Positions 26,538 to 37,604 are shown, counted from the first letter of the stretch. The stretch is DNA of 64,000 nucleotides from Pseudomonas sp. URMO17WK12:I2 (GCF_003253735.1 NZ_QKYW01000001.1:434001-498000); one strand, 5' to 3'. Numbers and translations are program-made. Notes: a model not told the origin generated them from the sequence alone.

Positions 26538-27263
26538 ATGCGCATCTCAAGCAAAACTGCCGCTCTACTCGCCCTCCTCGCCTTCGCCGAGCAGGCCAGC
26601 GCCCACGGCCTGTGGACGGAGCAGCGCCGCGGCAATATCGAAACGGTCTACGGCCATGGCGCCGAAGACGATGCCTTCAAGGCCGAGAAAATCAGCCGAG
26701 CCTGGGCCTTCGACGCTGCTGGCAAGAGCATCCCGGTGACTATCGAACGCCTGGCAGACCACGCTCGCCTCAAGCCACTGAGTGCACCGGCGTCGCTGGC
26801 CGTGGCCCTGGATAACGGCGCCTGGTCGAAGACCGCCGAAGGCAAATGGGTCAACCAGGGCCGCAGCCAGGTACCTGGCGCTGTGGAAGCGCTGCACACC
26901 TACAAATACAGCCTGTCGATCCTTCAGCCGCACGCTCACTTGCCTGACCTGGGCGGGCTGCGCATGGTGATCGTGCCCCTGGCCGACCCATTGGAGGTCG
27001 GCGCTGGCAAGCCATTACCCGTACGCGTGCTGATAGACGGCAAGCCGGCCGCCGACGTGAAGCTGATCGGCGACTATCGCAGCGCGCCGGATACCATCAG
27101 CGCCACCACGGACGCAAAAGGCGAGGCCCAGGTGCCGGTGCGCAACGAGGGTCTGAACGTCATCGCCGCCGAGGCCAGCCAGGCGGTGAAAGGCGATGCA
27201 GATATCGACAGCCGTGGCTATTTCACCTCGCTGACCTTTATCGGCCAGGGCCATCAGCACTGA
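26538..27263 (+). CDS. DUF4198 periplasmic protein, probable metal-uptake accessory
   Basis: A 241-aa secreted protein. The signal peptide ends at Ala22 so the mature chain would begin with His23 (HGLW), an arrangement able to bind metal through the N-terminal amine and imidazole. The central SILQPHAHLPDLGGL and the C-terminal GQGHQH add further histidines. The second half (EVGAGKPLPVRVLIDGKP) has an Ig-like fold typical of DUF4198. Members commonly accompany TonB receptors for nickel, cobalt or zinc. It is the second gene of the operon, with GAAAGGA before the ATG, and ends at a strong terminator. Confidence 0.85.
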   Translation: MRISSKTAALLALLAFAEQASAHGLWTEQRRGNIETVYGHGAEDDAFKAEKISRAWAFDAAGKSIPVTIERLADHARLKPLSAPASLAVALDNGAWSKTAEGKWVNQGRSQVPGAVEALHTYKYSLSILQPHAHLPDLGGLRMVIVPLADPLEVGAGKPLPVRVLIDGKPAADVKLIGDYRSAPDTISATTDAKGEAQVPVRNEGLNVIAAEASQAVKGDADIDSRGYFTSLTFIGQGHQH

Positions 27264-27293
27264 TCCGCTTCGCTTCCCTCACGCCAATGAAAA

Positions 27294-27317
27294 AAGCCAG
27301 GGCACCTGCCCTGGCTT
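27294..27317. terminator. Bidirectional terminator between DUF4198 gene and hisC
   Basis: Perfect 11-bp stem AAGCCAGGGCA / TGCCCTGGCTT with a 2-base loop, preceded by an A-run (AAAAA) and followed by TCTTAT. It lies between convergent genes. Confidence 0.85.
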
Positions 27318-27334
27318 CTTATAAACGCAGACGG

Positions 27335-28387
27335 TCAGAGCGCGGCGAGCGCGTCGAGCAACGCCTGGTTCTGCTCCGGCGAGCCGATGCTGATGCGCAG
27401 GAACTGAGCGATGCGCGCTTGCTTGAAGTGGCGCACGATCACGCCCTGCTCACGCAGCGCAGCGGCTATGCCAGCTGCGTCACGCTGCGGGTGGCGAGCG
27501 AAAATGAAGTTGGCCGCCGAGGGCAGCACCTCGAAGCCCAGCGCCTGCATCCCGGCAACGACCTTTTCGCGGCTGTCGATCACGCAAGCGCAGGTCTGCT
27601 CGAAGTAGGCGCGATCCTCGAACGCAGCCGCAGCACCGGCGATAGCGATACGGTCCAGCGGGTAGGAATTGAAGCTGTTCTTGATGCGCTCCAGCGCCTC
27701 GATCAGATCCTCATGCCCAACCGCCAGGCCCACACGCAGGCCGGCCAGCGAACGCGATTTGGACAGCGTCTGGGTAACCAGCAGGTTTGGGTACCTGCTC
27801 ACCAGGCCGATCGCCGATTCGCCGCCAAAGTCGATATAGGCCTCGTCCACCAGCACCACGCTGTCCGGGTTGGCCTGCAGCAGGCGCTCCACCGCGTCCA
27901 GCGCCAGCAGGCAGCCGGTCGGCGCGTTCGGGTTGGGGAAGATAATCCCGCCATTGGCCCGCGCATAGTCTTCGACACGAATCTGGAACTGCTCGTCCAG
28001 GGCGATCGGCTCGGCCTGGATGCCGTACAGCCCGCAATAGACCGGGTAGAAGCTGTAGCTGATATCCGGGAACAGCAGCGGCTTGCCGTGCTGGAACAGG
28101 CCGTGGAAGGCATGTGCCAGGACTTCGTCCGAGCCGTTACCGACAAACACCTGGCTGGTCGGCACACCGTAATGAGCGGCGACGGCCTGCTTGAGGCGGT
28201 CGCCATTGGGATCGGGGTACAGGCGCAGGTCGTCATTGAGCTCCGCCTGCATGGCGGCGATGGCCTTCGGTGACGGGCCGTAGGGATTCTCGTTGGTGTT
28301 GAGCTTGACCAGCTTGGTCAGTTTCGGCTGCTCACCCGGTACATAGGGCACCAGGTCTTTGACGAAGGGGCTCCAGAATTTGCTCAT
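27335..28387 (-). CDS. hisC: Histidinol-phosphate aminotransferase
   Basis: A 350-aa PLP aminotransferase, 7th step of histidine synthesis. Hallmarks are [13 protein letters not shown] near the N-terminus, FPNPNAPTG, and the PLP lysine in [14 protein letters not shown] near residue 217. The length is standard. It is the last gene of the ibaG-murA-hisG-hisD-hisC block. GGAGAG precedes the ATG, but the 74-bp gap to hisD contains a hairpin-forming repeat (28423-28453), which may alter hisC expression relative to hisD. Confidence 0.96.
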   Translation of the reverse strand: MSKFWSPFVKDLVPYVPGEQPKLTKLVKLNTNENPYGPSPKAIAAMQAELNDDLRLYPDPNGDRLKQAVAAHYGVPTSQVFVGNGSDEVLAHAFHGLFQHGKPLLFPDISYSFYPVYCGLYGIQAEPIALDEQFQIRVEDYARANGGIIFPNPNAPTGCLLALDAVERLLQANPDSVVLVDEAYIDFGGESAIGLVSRYPNLLVTQTLSKSRSLAGLRVGLAVGHEDLIEALERIKNSFNSYPLDRIAIAGAAAAFEDRAYFEQTCACVIDSREKVVAGMQALGFEVLPSAANFIFARHPQRDAAGIAAALREQGVIVRHFKQARIAQFLRISIGSPEQNQALLDALAAL

Positions 28388-28422
28388 CTGCCCTTCTCTC
28401 CTAGAAATTGTTCAGAACAAAC

Positions 28423-28453
28423 GGTGGACGAGAAAAGCGTCGTCCACCCTACG
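28423..28453. repeat. Inverted GTGGACGA/CCACCCTACG repeat inside the his operon
   Basis: A 9-bp inverted pair, GGTGGACGA (28423-28431) and TCGTCCACC (28440-28448), followed by CTACG. It lies in the hisD-hisC gap. The outer core (CGTAGGGTGG on the minus strand) matches the repeat cluster at 2.4-2.6 kb, so both belong to one dispersed family. Confidence 0.65.
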
Positions 28454-28461
28454 ATCGGCTA

Positions 28462-29772
28462 TCACTTTTTGATGCGGTACTCGGCGCTGCGTGCGTGGGC
28501 GGTCAGCGACTCACCGCGGGCCAGCACCGAGGCGACCTTGCCCAGCTCGGAGGCGCCGGCAGCCGAGCAGTGAATGATCGACGAGCGCTTCTGGAAGTCG
28601 TACACACCCAGCGGCGACGAGAAACGCGCGGTGCCCGAAGTCGGCAACACGTGATTCGGCCCCGCGCAATAGTCGCCCAGCGCCTCGGCGGTATAGCGGC
28701 CCATGAAGATCGCACCGGCATGGCGAATCTCGGGCAGGTACTGCTCGGGGTTTTCCACCGACAGTTCCAGGTGCTCGGGGGCGATGCGGTTGGCGACTTC
28801 GATGGCCTGGGCCATGTCCTCGACCAGAATCAGCGCGCCGCGGCCTTCGATGGACGTGCGGGCAATCGCTTCGCGCTCCAGGCTCGGCAGCAGCCTGGCA
28901 ATGCTCTCGGCGACCTTGTCGAGGAACGCAGCGTCCGGGCTGACCAGAATCGACTGGGCGTCCTCGTCGTGCTCGGCCTGGGAGAACAGGTCCATGGCGA
29001 TCCAGTCCGGATCGGTCTGGCCGTCGCAGACGACGAGGATTTCCGACGGCCCGGCGATCATGTCGATGCCCACCTTGCCGAACACGTGGCGCTTGGCGGT
29101 GGCCACGTAGATGTTGCCCGGCCCGACGATCTTGTCCACCGGCGGCACGCTTTCGGTGCCATAGGCCAGCGCCGCCACGGCCTGGGCGCCACCGATGGTG
29201 AACACCCGGTCGACACCGGCGATGGCCGCAGCGGCCAGGACGATCTCGTTGATCTCGCCGCGCGGGGTCGGCACCACCATGACCACTTCGGCCACGCCAG
29301 CGACCTTGGCCGGAATGGCATTCATCAGCACCGAGGAGGGATACGAGGCTTTGCCACCGGGCACGTACAGACCGGCACGATCGAGCGGCGTGACCTTCTG
29401 GCCCAGCACCGTGCCGTCGGCCTCGGTGTAGCTCCAGGAATCCTGCTTCTGCTTTTCGTGGTAGCTGCGCACCCGCTCGGCGGCAACTTCCAGCGCCTGG
29501 CGCTGCTCGGCGGTAATCCGGGTCAGCGCCAGCTCCAGACGCTCACGCGGCAAGATCAGGTCGGCCATGGACGCGACTTCCAGTGCATCGAAGCGCTGGG
29601 TGAACTCGACCACCGCGGCGTCGCCGCGCTCACGCACGGCCTTGATGATGTCCAGCACGCGCTGATTGACGCCTTCGTCCGAGACGCTTTCCCAGCTGAG
29701 CAGATGATCCAGATGCTGGGCGAAATCCGCGTCGGCAGCGTTGAGTCGGCGAATGGCAACTGGAGCGGTCAT
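28462..29772 (-). CDS. hisD: Histidinol dehydrogenase
   Basis: A 436-aa Zn- and NAD-dependent enzyme catalysing the last two oxidations of histidine synthesis. Family motifs include [18 protein letters not shown], the signature GPSEILVV, and [13 protein letters not shown] containing the catalytic Glu-His pair. [11 protein letters not shown] near residue 365 is the C-terminal zinc-side motif. It is encoded downstream of hisG across a 129-bp gap and upstream of hisC. Confidence 0.97.
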   Translation of the reverse strand: MTAPVAIRRLNAADADFAQHLDHLLSWESVSDEGVNQRVLDIIKAVRERGDAAVVEFTQRFDALEVASMADLILPRERLELALTRITAEQRQALEVAAERVRSYHEKQKQDSWSYTEADGTVLGQKVTPLDRAGLYVPGGKASYPSSVLMNAIPAKVAGVAEVVMVVPTPRGEINEIVLAAAAIAGVDRVFTIGGAQAVAALAYGTESVPPVDKIVGPGNIYVATAKRHVFGKVGIDMIAGPSEILVVCDGQTDPDWIAMDLFSQAEHDEDAQSILVSPDAAFLDKVAESIARLLPSLEREAIARTSIEGRGALILVEDMAQAIEVANRIAPEHLELSVENPEQYLPEIRHAGAIFMGRYTAEALGDYCAGPNHVLPTSGTARFSSPLGVYDFQKRSSIIHCSAAGASELGKVASVLARGESLTAHARSAEYRIKK

Positions 29773-29901
29773 AGCGAAAGCCTCATCTGAATGGCGTGTT
29801 CTCAGGCGCCGCTAGAGTAGCAAGCCCACCGTGCGGGCACCTGAGAATTTGGCTATGACACGGATAGGCGCTGCGCGGGTATTAAGCCACGCAGGAAAGG
29901 A

Positions 29902-30537
29902 TCAATGCGGATGGTGGTTCTCGACCGCTTCACGCAGCGTGTCGATCAGCGCCTGAAGACGAGCGTGCTGCATCTTCATGGACGCCTTGTTGACGATCAG
30001 CCGCGAGCTGATGTGGGCGATCAGTTCCTGGGCTTCCAGGCCGTTGGCCTTGAGCGTGTTGCCGGTGTCGACCACGTCGATGATCTTGTCGGCCAGGCCC
30101 ACCAGCGGCGCCAGCTCCATGGAGCCGTACAGCTTGATGATATCCACCTGACGGCCCTGCTCGGCGTAGTAGCGCTTGGCGACGTTGACGAACTTGGTGG
30201 CTACGCGCAGGCGGCCTTTCGGCTCGGGCGCACCCACCGCACCGGCGGTCATCAGCTTGCAGCGGGCGATACGCAGATCCAGCGGCTCGTAGAGCCCCTG
30301 GCCGCCGTACTCGAGCAGCACGTCCTTGCCGGCCACGCCGAGGTCGGCGGCACCGTGCTCGACATAGGTCGGCACATCGGTGGCACGCACGATCAGCAGG
30401 CGCACATCGTCCTGGGTGGTGGGGATGATCAGCTTGCGGCTCTTGTCCGGATTCTCGGTCGGCACGATGCCTGCCGCCGCCAGCAGCGGCAGGGTGTCGT
30501 CGAGAATACGGCCTTTGGACAGGGCAATGGTCAGCAT
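29902..30537 (-). CDS. hisG: ATP phosphoribosyltransferase, short form
   Basis: A 211-aa short-form HisG, the first enzyme of histidine synthesis. Motifs: [14 protein letters not shown] at the N-terminus, [10 protein letters not shown], and the PRPP site [13 protein letters not shown]. It lacks the C-terminal regulatory domain of long HisG and therefore requires HisZ as its regulatory partner; no hisZ is in this window. I chose ATG 30537; an in-frame start 24 codons upstream would overlap murA and add residues absent from the family. It follows murA by four bases. Confidence 0.96.
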   Translation of the reverse strand: MLTIALSKGRILDDTLPLLAAAGIVPTENPDKSRKLIIPTTQDDVRLLIVRATDVPTYVEHGAADLGVAGKDVLLEYGGQGLYEPLDLRIARCKLMTAGAVGAPEPKGRLRVATKFVNVAKRYYAEQGRQVDIIKLYGSMELAPLVGLADKIIDVVDTGNTLKANGLEAQELIAHISSRLIVNKASMKMQHARLQALIDTLREAVENHHPH

Positions 30538-30541
30538 GTGG

Positions 30542-31822
<1,281 letters not shown>

Positions 31823-32062
31823 TCAGGAACGCGCGGCCCAATCGGCACGGCTGAAGAATTTCATGCTCACGGCGTGGATACTGCCATCGGCGATCCAGGG
31901 GTTGAGGTGAGCGTAGATTTGTTGCTGACGTTTGACCGGGCTGAGGCCGGCCAATTCGTCGCTGATCAGGTTGAGCTGGAAGTTGCAGCCTTCACCGTCG
32001 ACCTCTACCTGGACATCCGGCAGTTTGGTCTCCAAGAAACTTTTTACCTCAAGGGCCTGCAT
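31823..32062 (-). CDS. ibaG: BolA-family protein IbaG (YrbA)
   Basis: A 79-aa BolA/IbaG-type protein that partners monothiol glutaredoxins in iron-sulfur handling and acid stress. The helix-turn-helix-like KH fold is recognisable by LSPVKRQQQIYAHLNPWIADGSIHAVS-type residues near the C-terminus (VKRQQQIYAHL) and by Cys28 in EGCNF. I chose ATG 32062, preceded by GAGG; a TTG two codons earlier is less likely. It is the first gene of the murA-his block, a conserved linkage. Confidence 0.92.
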   Translation of the reverse strand: MQALEVKSFLETKLPDVQVEVDGEGCNFQLNLISDELAGLSPVKRQQQIYAHLNPWIADGSIHAVSMKFFSRADWAARS

Positions 32063-32260
32063 GCTCAACCTCGATCAACGTATTCAATATGCGTGAACGT
32101 CGACTGGCGACGCCTATATAAAGCCGACCATGCCCGGGCAGCGATAATGCTGCGCAATGTGCAGCGGCAAAGGCCGGCAGACATGGGGCCGGCATCATAC
32201 CAAAAAATTGCCTACGGCGATTTTCCGCTTCAGCCACGGGCACGGCAGGCCGGTGAGCAC

Positions 32261-32569
32261 TCAGGCCGGTATCGGCAGCACATGCTGCAGCTCGCATACC
32301 TTGGCGATGCCGGCCATGTCCCGAGGCAGGCCACGCACGCTCAGCTGCTTGCCGGCGTCGCGTGCATCACGCATGTAGCACAACAGCAGCGACAGGCCGA
32401 CGCTGCTGGACTTCTCGACGGCCGAGCAGTCGATCACGCACGCGGCGGCCTGGGTACCACGGATCAGCCGTCCGCCCTGCTCACGCAAGGCCGGGCCGCT
32501 CTGGTAGTCGAGCACGCCGGTGAGGGCGAGCACACCCGGCGCCTGCTCGACGATGGCCGCCGGACTCAC
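32261..32569 (-). CDS. mlaB: STAS-domain protein MlaB
   Basis: A 102-aa single STAS domain. The hallmark CVIDCSAVEKSSSVGLSLLL is the conserved loop-helix with Ser-Ser used in MlaB. MlaB binds MlaF and stabilises the MlaFEDB phospholipid transporter. It starts at GTG overlapping the mlaC stop by GTGA, so it is translationally coupled. It is the last gene of mlaFEDCB; a ~200-bp gap with likely promoters separates it from ibaG. Confidence 0.9.
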   Translation of the reverse strand: MSPAAIVEQAPGVLALTGVLDYQSGPALREQGGRLIRGTQAAACVIDCSAVEKSSSVGLSLLLCYMRDARDAGKQLSVRGLPRDMAGIAKVCELQHVLPIPA

Positions 32570-33201
32570 GGCGTCCCCCGCGCCTGGCGCGCCCTGGCCA
32601 CGGTGTCGGCCCAGCTGTCGATGACCTTGTCGAGGTCGTTGCGGTTGTTCTGCATCGACTGGGCGAACTGGTCACGGAACAGCTTGCCGACGTTGATGCC
32701 GTTGATCACCACGTTACGCAGCTTCCAGGTTCCGTCCATCGCCACCATGGTGTACGACAGCGGGTACACGACACCCTTGCCGTCACGGATCTCCATGTTC
32801 ACCGAGGTGCGCTCGGCGTTCGGCTTGCCGGAGGCGGGAATCACCCGGATGTCCTGGTTGTTGTACTCCAGCAGGGCGTTGCCATAGAACTGCATCAGGC
32901 TGCGCTTGAAGTTTTCCTGGAAGCGGGTCATCTGCTCGGGCGTGGCCTGGCGCGAGTAACGCACCGTCATCACGCTGCGCGCGACGCCGTCGACATCCAC
33001 CACCGGGCCGAGAATCTCGTTGAGCGAGTTGTAGAAGGCATCCGGATTCTTGCGGTACTCATCCTTGTTGGCCTTGAGATCGGCCAGCAGGGTGTCGGTG
33101 GTCTTCTGCACCACTTCGTGGGCGGCGGGCGCCGCCACGGCCAGCAAGGGCAGAGCGGCGAGCAGGGCGACAAGGCTGTTGCGCAGGGTCTTGATCATCA
33201 T
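32566..33201 (-). CDS. mlaC: Periplasmic phospholipid-binding protein MlaC
   Basis: A 211-aa periplasmic shuttle of the Ttg2D/MlaC family. Signal peptide about residues 1-22 (LLAVAAPAAHE), then a helical/beta fold with ARSVMTVRYSRQATPEQMTRF. It ferries phospholipids between the outer-membrane MlaA complex and MlaFEDB. I chose ATG 33201 because GAGG lies six bases upstream; an ATG 12 bp earlier overlaps the mlaD stop by ATGA and is the alternative. MlaA is not in this window. Confidence 0.92.
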   Translation of the reverse strand: MMIKTLRNSLVALLAALPLLAVAAPAAHEVVQKTTDTLLADLKANKDEYRKNPDAFYNSLNEILGPVVDVDGVARSVMTVRYSRQATPEQMTRFQENFKRSLMQFYGNALLEYNNQDIRVIPASGKPNAERTSVNMEIRDGKGVVYPLSYTMVAMDGTWKLRNVVINGINVGKLFRDQFAQSMQNNRNDLDKVIDSWADTVARARQARGTP

Positions 33202-33209
33202 CGGGTACC

Positions 33210-33683
33210 TCATTGGCTTTCCTGGTCTTTGTTCACCGAATTGAGCAAGAACTTGCCAATCAGGTCTTCGAGCACCAGGGAAGATTGGGTGTCGTGGATG
33301 GTTCCACCATCGGCCAGCAACTCCTCGTCGCCGCCAACGCTGATACCCACGTACTTTTCACCGAGCAGACCAGCGGTCAGGATCGATGCGGTGGAGTCCA
33401 CCGGAAGATTGTCGACAGCGCGGTCGAGTTCCATCGTTACGCGCCCGGTGTAGCTGTCGCGATCCAGATCGATGGCCGTGACGCGGCCGATATTGACCCC
33501 GGCCATGGTCACCTTGGCGCGCACCGTGAGGCCGGCAATGTTGTCGAAATGGGCGTACACCTTGTAGGTATCGACGCTGTTGCCCGGCGCCAGGCCACTG
33601 ACGCGCAGAGCCAGCAGCAACAGGGCCAGCAAGCCGGCCAGCAGGAACAGGCCGACACCGATTTCCATCGTGCGGTTTTGCAT
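33210..33683 (-). CDS. mlaD: MCE-domain phospholipid transporter subunit MlaD
   Basis: A 157-aa protein with one N-terminal membrane helix (about 7-28) and a single MCE domain (VYAHFDNIAGLTVRAKVTMA and VGRVTAIDLD-type residues), which assembles as a hexameric ring beneath MlaE. The conserved hydrophobic C-terminal helix (LVLEDLIGKFLLN) lines the lipid channel. It overlaps mlaE by one base. Confidence 0.94.
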   Translation of the reverse strand: MQNRTMEIGVGLFLLAGLLALLLLALRVSGLAPGNSVDTYKVYAHFDNIAGLTVRAKVTMAGVNIGRVTAIDLDRDSYTGRVTMELDRAVDNLPVDSTASILTAGLLGEKYVGISVGGDEELLADGGTIHDTQSSLVLEDLIGKFLLNSVNKDQESQ

Positions 33684-34480
33684 CAGAAATCTCCAAACAT
33701 CAAAGCGGTCAGAATGAAGTCCAGCCCGAGTACGGCCAGCGAGGCATACACCACCGTGCGGGTGGTCGCACGGCTGATGCCTTCGGAAGTGGGTTCGCAG
33801 TCATACCCCTGGAACACGGCGATCCAGGTCACCACGAAGGCGAAGACCAGGCTCTTGATCACGCCGTTGAGCACGTCTTCGCGGAATGAAACACTGTTCT
33901 GCATATTGGCCCAGAATGAGCCCTCGTAGACACCCAACCAGTCGACGGCGACCATCGCGCCGCCCCAGATGCCGACCACGCTGAAGATCATCGCCAGCAG
34001 CGGCATGGAAATGAAGCCGGCCCATAGGCGGGGCGCGACGATGTGCTTGAGCGGATCGACCCCGATCATCGCCAGGCTCGACAGCTGCTCGGTGGATTTC
34101 ATGTTGCCGATCTCGGCGGTCAGCGCCGAGCCGGCACGCCCGGCGAACAACAGCGCGGTGACCACCGGCCCCAGCTCACGCAACAGGGTCAGGGCGACCA
34201 TCTGCCCCACTGCCTGCTCGGAACCGTATTTGGCCAGAATGCTGAAGCCCTGCAGCGACAGCACCATGCCGATGAACATTCCCGACACCACGATGATTGC
34301 CAGCGACAGCACACCCACCGAATACAACTGCTTGATCAGCAGTTGCAGGCCGTTGCCAGAGGTGCCGCGGCCAAACAACGCACGCAGCAGAAAGATCGTC
34401 GAACGCCCCAGCGCGGCGACCACATCGATACCCGCCCGCCCGAACAGGCGAACGCGTTCGAGTGAAGATGTCCTGCGCAT
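33683..34480 (-). CDS. mlaE: ABC permease MlaE
   Basis: A 265-aa permease of the MlaE/Ttg2B family with five to six membrane segments. The family core [20 protein letters not shown] and the sequence [14 protein letters not shown] are present. As a dimer with MlaF it powers phospholipid movement. Coupled by single-base overlaps to both mlaF and mlaD. In pseudomonads the same genes are called ttg2 from solvent tolerance. Confidence 0.94.
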   Translation of the reverse strand: MRRTSSLERVRLFGRAGIDVVAALGRSTIFLLRALFGRGTSGNGLQLLIKQLYSVGVLSLAIIVVSGMFIGMVLSLQGFSILAKYGSEQAVGQMVALTLLRELGPVVTALLFAGRAGSALTAEIGNMKSTEQLSSLAMIGVDPLKHIVAPRLWAGFISMPLLAMIFSVVGIWGGAMVAVDWLGVYEGSFWANMQNSVSFREDVLNGVIKSLVFAFVVTWIAVFQGYDCEPTSEGISRATTRTVVYASLAVLGLDFILTALMFGDF

Positions 34481-35289
34481 CAGCGCCCTCCCAGAAGATC
34501 GTCGTGGTAATTCGGCGCTTGGAAATGGAAGGGAACCGGGCCGTCTGGCGTTCCCTGCATGAATTGACGCACCCGTGGATTGTCCGAGTCACGCAGTTCG
34601 GCCGGCGTCCCCTGGCCCAGCACCTGGCTGTCACCGACCACATAGATGTAGTCGGCGATGCTGGCCGTCTCGGCCAGATCATGGGAAACCACGATACTGG
34701 TAATGCCCAGCGCATCGTTGAGCAGGCGGATCAGGCGCACCAGCACGCCCATGGCGATCGGGTCCTGACCGACGAACGGCTCGTCATACATGAGGATCTG
34801 CGGATCCAGTGCAATCGCCCGTGCCAATGCCACGCGGCGCTTCATGCCACCGGAGAGTTCATCAGGCATCAGCTCGATGGCGCCGCGCAAGCCTACGGCC
34901 TGCAGCTTCATCAGGACAATGTCACGAATCATTTCTTCGGGCAGCTGGGTGTGCACACGCAGCGGAAAGGCCACGTTCTCGAAAACGTCGAGGTCGGTGA
35001 ACAACGCGCCGCTCTGAAACAGCACGCCCATCTGCTTGCGCATGTCGAACAGCTCGCTGCGCGACAGGTCGGGCAGGTTGAGGCCGTTGACCCGGATCTC
35101 GCCGGCGCTCGGGCGCAGCTCGGCGGCGATCAGCCGCAGCAGCGTGGTCTTGCCGCAGCCGGACGGCCCCATGATCCCGGTAACCTTGCCACGCGGGATG
35201 CAAATGTCGACGTTCTTGAAGATATCTCGCTCGCCGCGCTGAAAACTTACGTTCTTAAGCTCGACCGCGTACTGATTTTCCGCGCTCAT
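34480..35289 (-). CDS. mlaF: ABC ATPase MlaF
   Basis: A 269-aa ATPase of the MlaF/Ttg2A type. Walker [10 protein letters not shown] near residue 41, signature [14 protein letters not shown], Walker B ILMYDEP. The C-terminal extension (about 245-269) is the segment that in E. coli contacts the neighbouring subunit and MlaB. First gene of mlaFEDCB, divergent from kdsD across 240 bp that must hold both promoters. Confidence 0.94.
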   Translation of the reverse strand: MSAENQYAVELKNVSFQRGERDIFKNVDICIPRGKVTGIMGPSGCGKTTLLRLIAAELRPSAGEIRVNGLNLPDLSRSELFDMRKQMGVLFQSGALFTDLDVFENVAFPLRVHTQLPEEMIRDIVLMKLQAVGLRGAIELMPDELSGGMKRRVALARAIALDPQILMYDEPFVGQDPIAMGVLVRLIRLLNDALGITSIVVSHDLAETASIADYIYVVGDSQVLGQGTPAELRDSDNPRVRQFMQGTPDGPVPFHFQAPNYHDDLLGGR

Positions 35290-35489
35290 CGGAACTCCAT
35301 TGCGTACTGCCTTCCTAATCAGACGCCCGGGATCGGGACAAGGGCACTCCGTTACCCCTCGAAAAGGCTGCGGACTATAGCATTTGCCTATTTGCCCGCC
35401 AAAGCCAGGCTACGTCCGCGTTCAGGGTTGTGACAGCTTTGCCATTTATGGGGTGCTGCATGGATGATGAGTCCAGAGGGCTTTCCCGC

Positions 35490-35495
35490 TATAAT
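35490..35495 (+). promoter_or_regulatory. Candidate -10 element for kdsD
   Basis: TATAAT in CCCGCTATAATCCCCG, 34 bp before the kdsD ATG. A matching -35 is not obvious. Confidence 0.4.
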
Positions 35496-35529
35496 CCCCG
35501 TCTTTTTCGTCGAGCAACCCGAGCCGAGC

Positions 35530-36504
35530 ATGAACCAGACCCGCGACCTGATTGATTCCGCGCAGCGCACCATTCGCCTCGAGATCGAGGCGGTGCAAGA
35601 GTTGCTGCCTCGTATCGACGCCAATTTCGTCAAGGCCTGCGAGCTGATTCTGGCCAGCAAGGGCCGCGTGGTGGTGGTGGGCATGGGCAAGTCCGGGCAT
35701 ATCGGCAACAAGATCGCCGCGACCCTGGCCAGCACCGGCACCACCGCTTTTTTCGTGCACCCGGCCGAAGCCAGCCACGGCGACATGGGCATGATCACCC
35801 GCGATGACGTGGTACTGGCACTCTCCAACTCGGGTTCCACCGCCGAGATCGTCACCCTGCTGCCACTGATCAAGCGCCTGGGTATCACGCTGATCAGCAT
35901 GACCGGCAACCCCGAGTCACCGCTGTCCAAGGCCGCCGAAGTCAACCTCGACACCCGGGTGGCCAAGGAAGCCTGCCCGCTCAACCTGGCGCCCACCTCC
36001 TCGACCACCGCCTCGCTGGTGCTGGGCGACGCACTGGCCATCGCACTGCTCGAAGCCCGTGGTTTCACCGCCGAAGACTTTGCCTTCTCCCATCCCGGCG
36101 GCGCCCTGGGGCGCCGCCTGCTGCTCAAGGTCGAGAACGTCATGCACGCCGGCGACAGCCTGCCCCAGGTCAAGCGCGGCACCAGTCTGCGTGACGCGCT
36201 GCTGGAAATGACCCAGAAAGGCCTGGGCATGACCGTCGTGCTGGAGAGCGATGGCAAGCTGGCCGGTATCTTCACCGACGGCGACCTGCGCCGCGCCCTG
36301 GACAAAGGCATCGACGTGCGTGACGCACGCATCGACGAGGTCATGACCCCACACGGCAAGACCGCGCGGGCCGACATGCTCGCCGCCGAGGCCCTGAAGA
36401 TCATGGAAGACAACAAGATCAGCGCCCTGGTGGTAATCGACGCCAAGGGTTTTCCGGTCGGCGCCTTCAACCTTGGCGACCTGCTGCGCGCGGGGGTAAT
36501 GTGA
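35530..36504 (+). CDS. kdsD: Arabinose-5-phosphate isomerase KdsD
   Basis: A 324-aa enzyme converting ribulose 5-phosphate to arabinose 5-phosphate for Kdo synthesis. The N-terminal SIS domain has VGMGKSGHIGNKIAATLAST, EASHGDMGMI and LSNSGSTAEIV; two C-terminal CBS domains follow (about 205-324). I chose ATG 35530, 22 codons into the longer open frame, because the family begins at the following helix. It overlaps kdsC by one base and opens the kds-lpt-rpoN cluster. Confidence 0.95.
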   Translation: MNQTRDLIDSAQRTIRLEIEAVQELLPRIDANFVKACELILASKGRVVVVGMGKSGHIGNKIAATLASTGTTAFFVHPAEASHGDMGMITRDDVVLALSNSGSTAEIVTLLPLIKRLGITLISMTGNPESPLSKAAEVNLDTRVAKEACPLNLAPTSSTTASLVLGDALAIALLEARGFTAEDFAFSHPGGALGRRLLLKVENVMHAGDSLPQVKRGTSLRDALLEMTQKGLGMTVVLESDGKLAGIFTDGDLRRALDKGIDVRDARIDEVMTPHGKTARADMLAAEALKIMEDNKISALVVIDAKGFPVGAFNLGDLLRAGVM

Positions 36505-37025
36505 TGAACGATCTTCTGCAACGTACCCAGGCAATCAGATTGGCGATCTTCGATGTCGATGGCGTGCTGACCGACGGCAAGCTGTACTTCCTGGTCGACG
36601 GCAGCGAATTCAAGACCTTCAATACCCTCGATGGTCAGGGCATCAAGATGCTCATCAACTCGGGCGTGCGTACGGCGATCATCAGCGGCCGCAAGACCCC
36701 GGTGGTCGAGCGCCGTGCACAGAACCTCGGCATCCAGCACCTGTACCAGGGCCGAGAAGACAAACTCGATGTGCTCGACGAGCTGCTCGCCGAGCTGGGC
36801 CTGACTTACGAGCAGGTCGCTTATCTGGGTGACGACCTGCCGGATCTGCCAGTGATCCGCCGGGTCGGCCTGGGCATGGCAGTGGCCAGCGCCAACCAAT
36901 TCGTACGTGAGCATGCACACGGCGTGACCCAGGCGCGCGGCGGCGAAGGCGCCGCCCGTGAGTTCTGTGAACTGATCATGCGCGGACAGGGCACGCTCGA
37001 CGCCGCCCAATCCGTCTACCTATAG
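36504..37025 (+). CDS. kdsC: KDO-8-phosphate phosphatase KdsC
   Basis: A 173-aa HAD-family type C0 phosphatase with no cap domain. The nucleophile motif is IFDVDGVLTDG near residue 16, followed by TAIISGRKTPVV and YLGDDLPDLPV carrying the other HAD motifs. It dephosphorylates Kdo-8-phosphate. It lies directly between kdsD and lptC, so Kdo supply is co-expressed with LPS export. Confidence 0.95.
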   Translation: MNDLLQRTQAIRLAIFDVDGVLTDGKLYFLVDGSEFKTFNTLDGQGIKMLINSGVRTAIISGRKTPVVERRAQNLGIQHLYQGREDKLDVLDELLAELGLTYEQVAYLGDDLPDLPVIRRVGLGMAVASANQFVREHAHGVTQARGGEGAAREFCELIMRGQGTLDAAQSVYL

Positions 37026-37034
37026 GGCCTGCCG

Positions 37035-37604
37035 ATGCTGCGCAAATACCTCACTCCCGTCCTGCTGACCTTCGGCGCCCTGCTGGTGGTTGCGGCTGGC
37101 TACTGGAACATCAATCCGGACAGCTTCTCCAACACACCGCAAAACACAGGGCCGGAAAACCCGATCGATTTCTACGCGATCAATGCGCGCAGCGTGCAGT
37201 ATCTGCCTGACGGCCGAGTGCAGAACGACATGACCAGCGAACGACTCGAACACGTGCAGAGCACTGACACCACCCTGCTGACGGAGCCGCGCATGAACCT
37301 GTTCCGCGGCACCGAGCTGCCCTGGAAGGTACGCAGTGCCCGTGGCGAAGTTGGCCCCGATGGCAACGAGGTCGAACTGATCGACCAGGTGCGCGTCGAG
37401 CGCACGGACGAAAAGGGCCGCCCCACTATACTCACCACCAGCCGCCTGACCGTATTCCCACAGAAGGAATATGCGCAGACCCAGCAAGCCGTTAGAATCG
37501 ACGCGGCCAATGGGGTTACCACGGCACAAGGAATGAAAGCGTACTTGAATGACGGCAGGATGATCCTGCAGTCCAACGTAAGAGGCCAGCATGAGGTTCG
37601 TTAA
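37035..37604 (+). CDS. lptC: LPS export protein LptC
   Basis: A 189-aa bitopic protein. An N-terminal membrane anchor (about 7-24) is followed by a periplasmic beta-jellyroll, with family segments DFYAINARSVQYLPDGR and LTEPRMNLFRG. It links the LptB2FG ATPase to LptA in the LPS bridge. Its end overlaps lptA by 14 bp. LptF and LptG are not in the window. Confidence 0.92.
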   Translation: MLRKYLTPVLLTFGALLVVAAGYWNINPDSFSNTPQNTGPENPIDFYAINARSVQYLPDGRVQNDMTSERLEHVQSTDTTLLTEPRMNLFRGTELPWKVRSARGEVGPDGNEVELIDQVRVERTDEKGRPTILTTSRLTVFPQKEYAQTQQAVRIDAANGVTTAQGMKAYLNDGRMILQSNVRGQHEVR

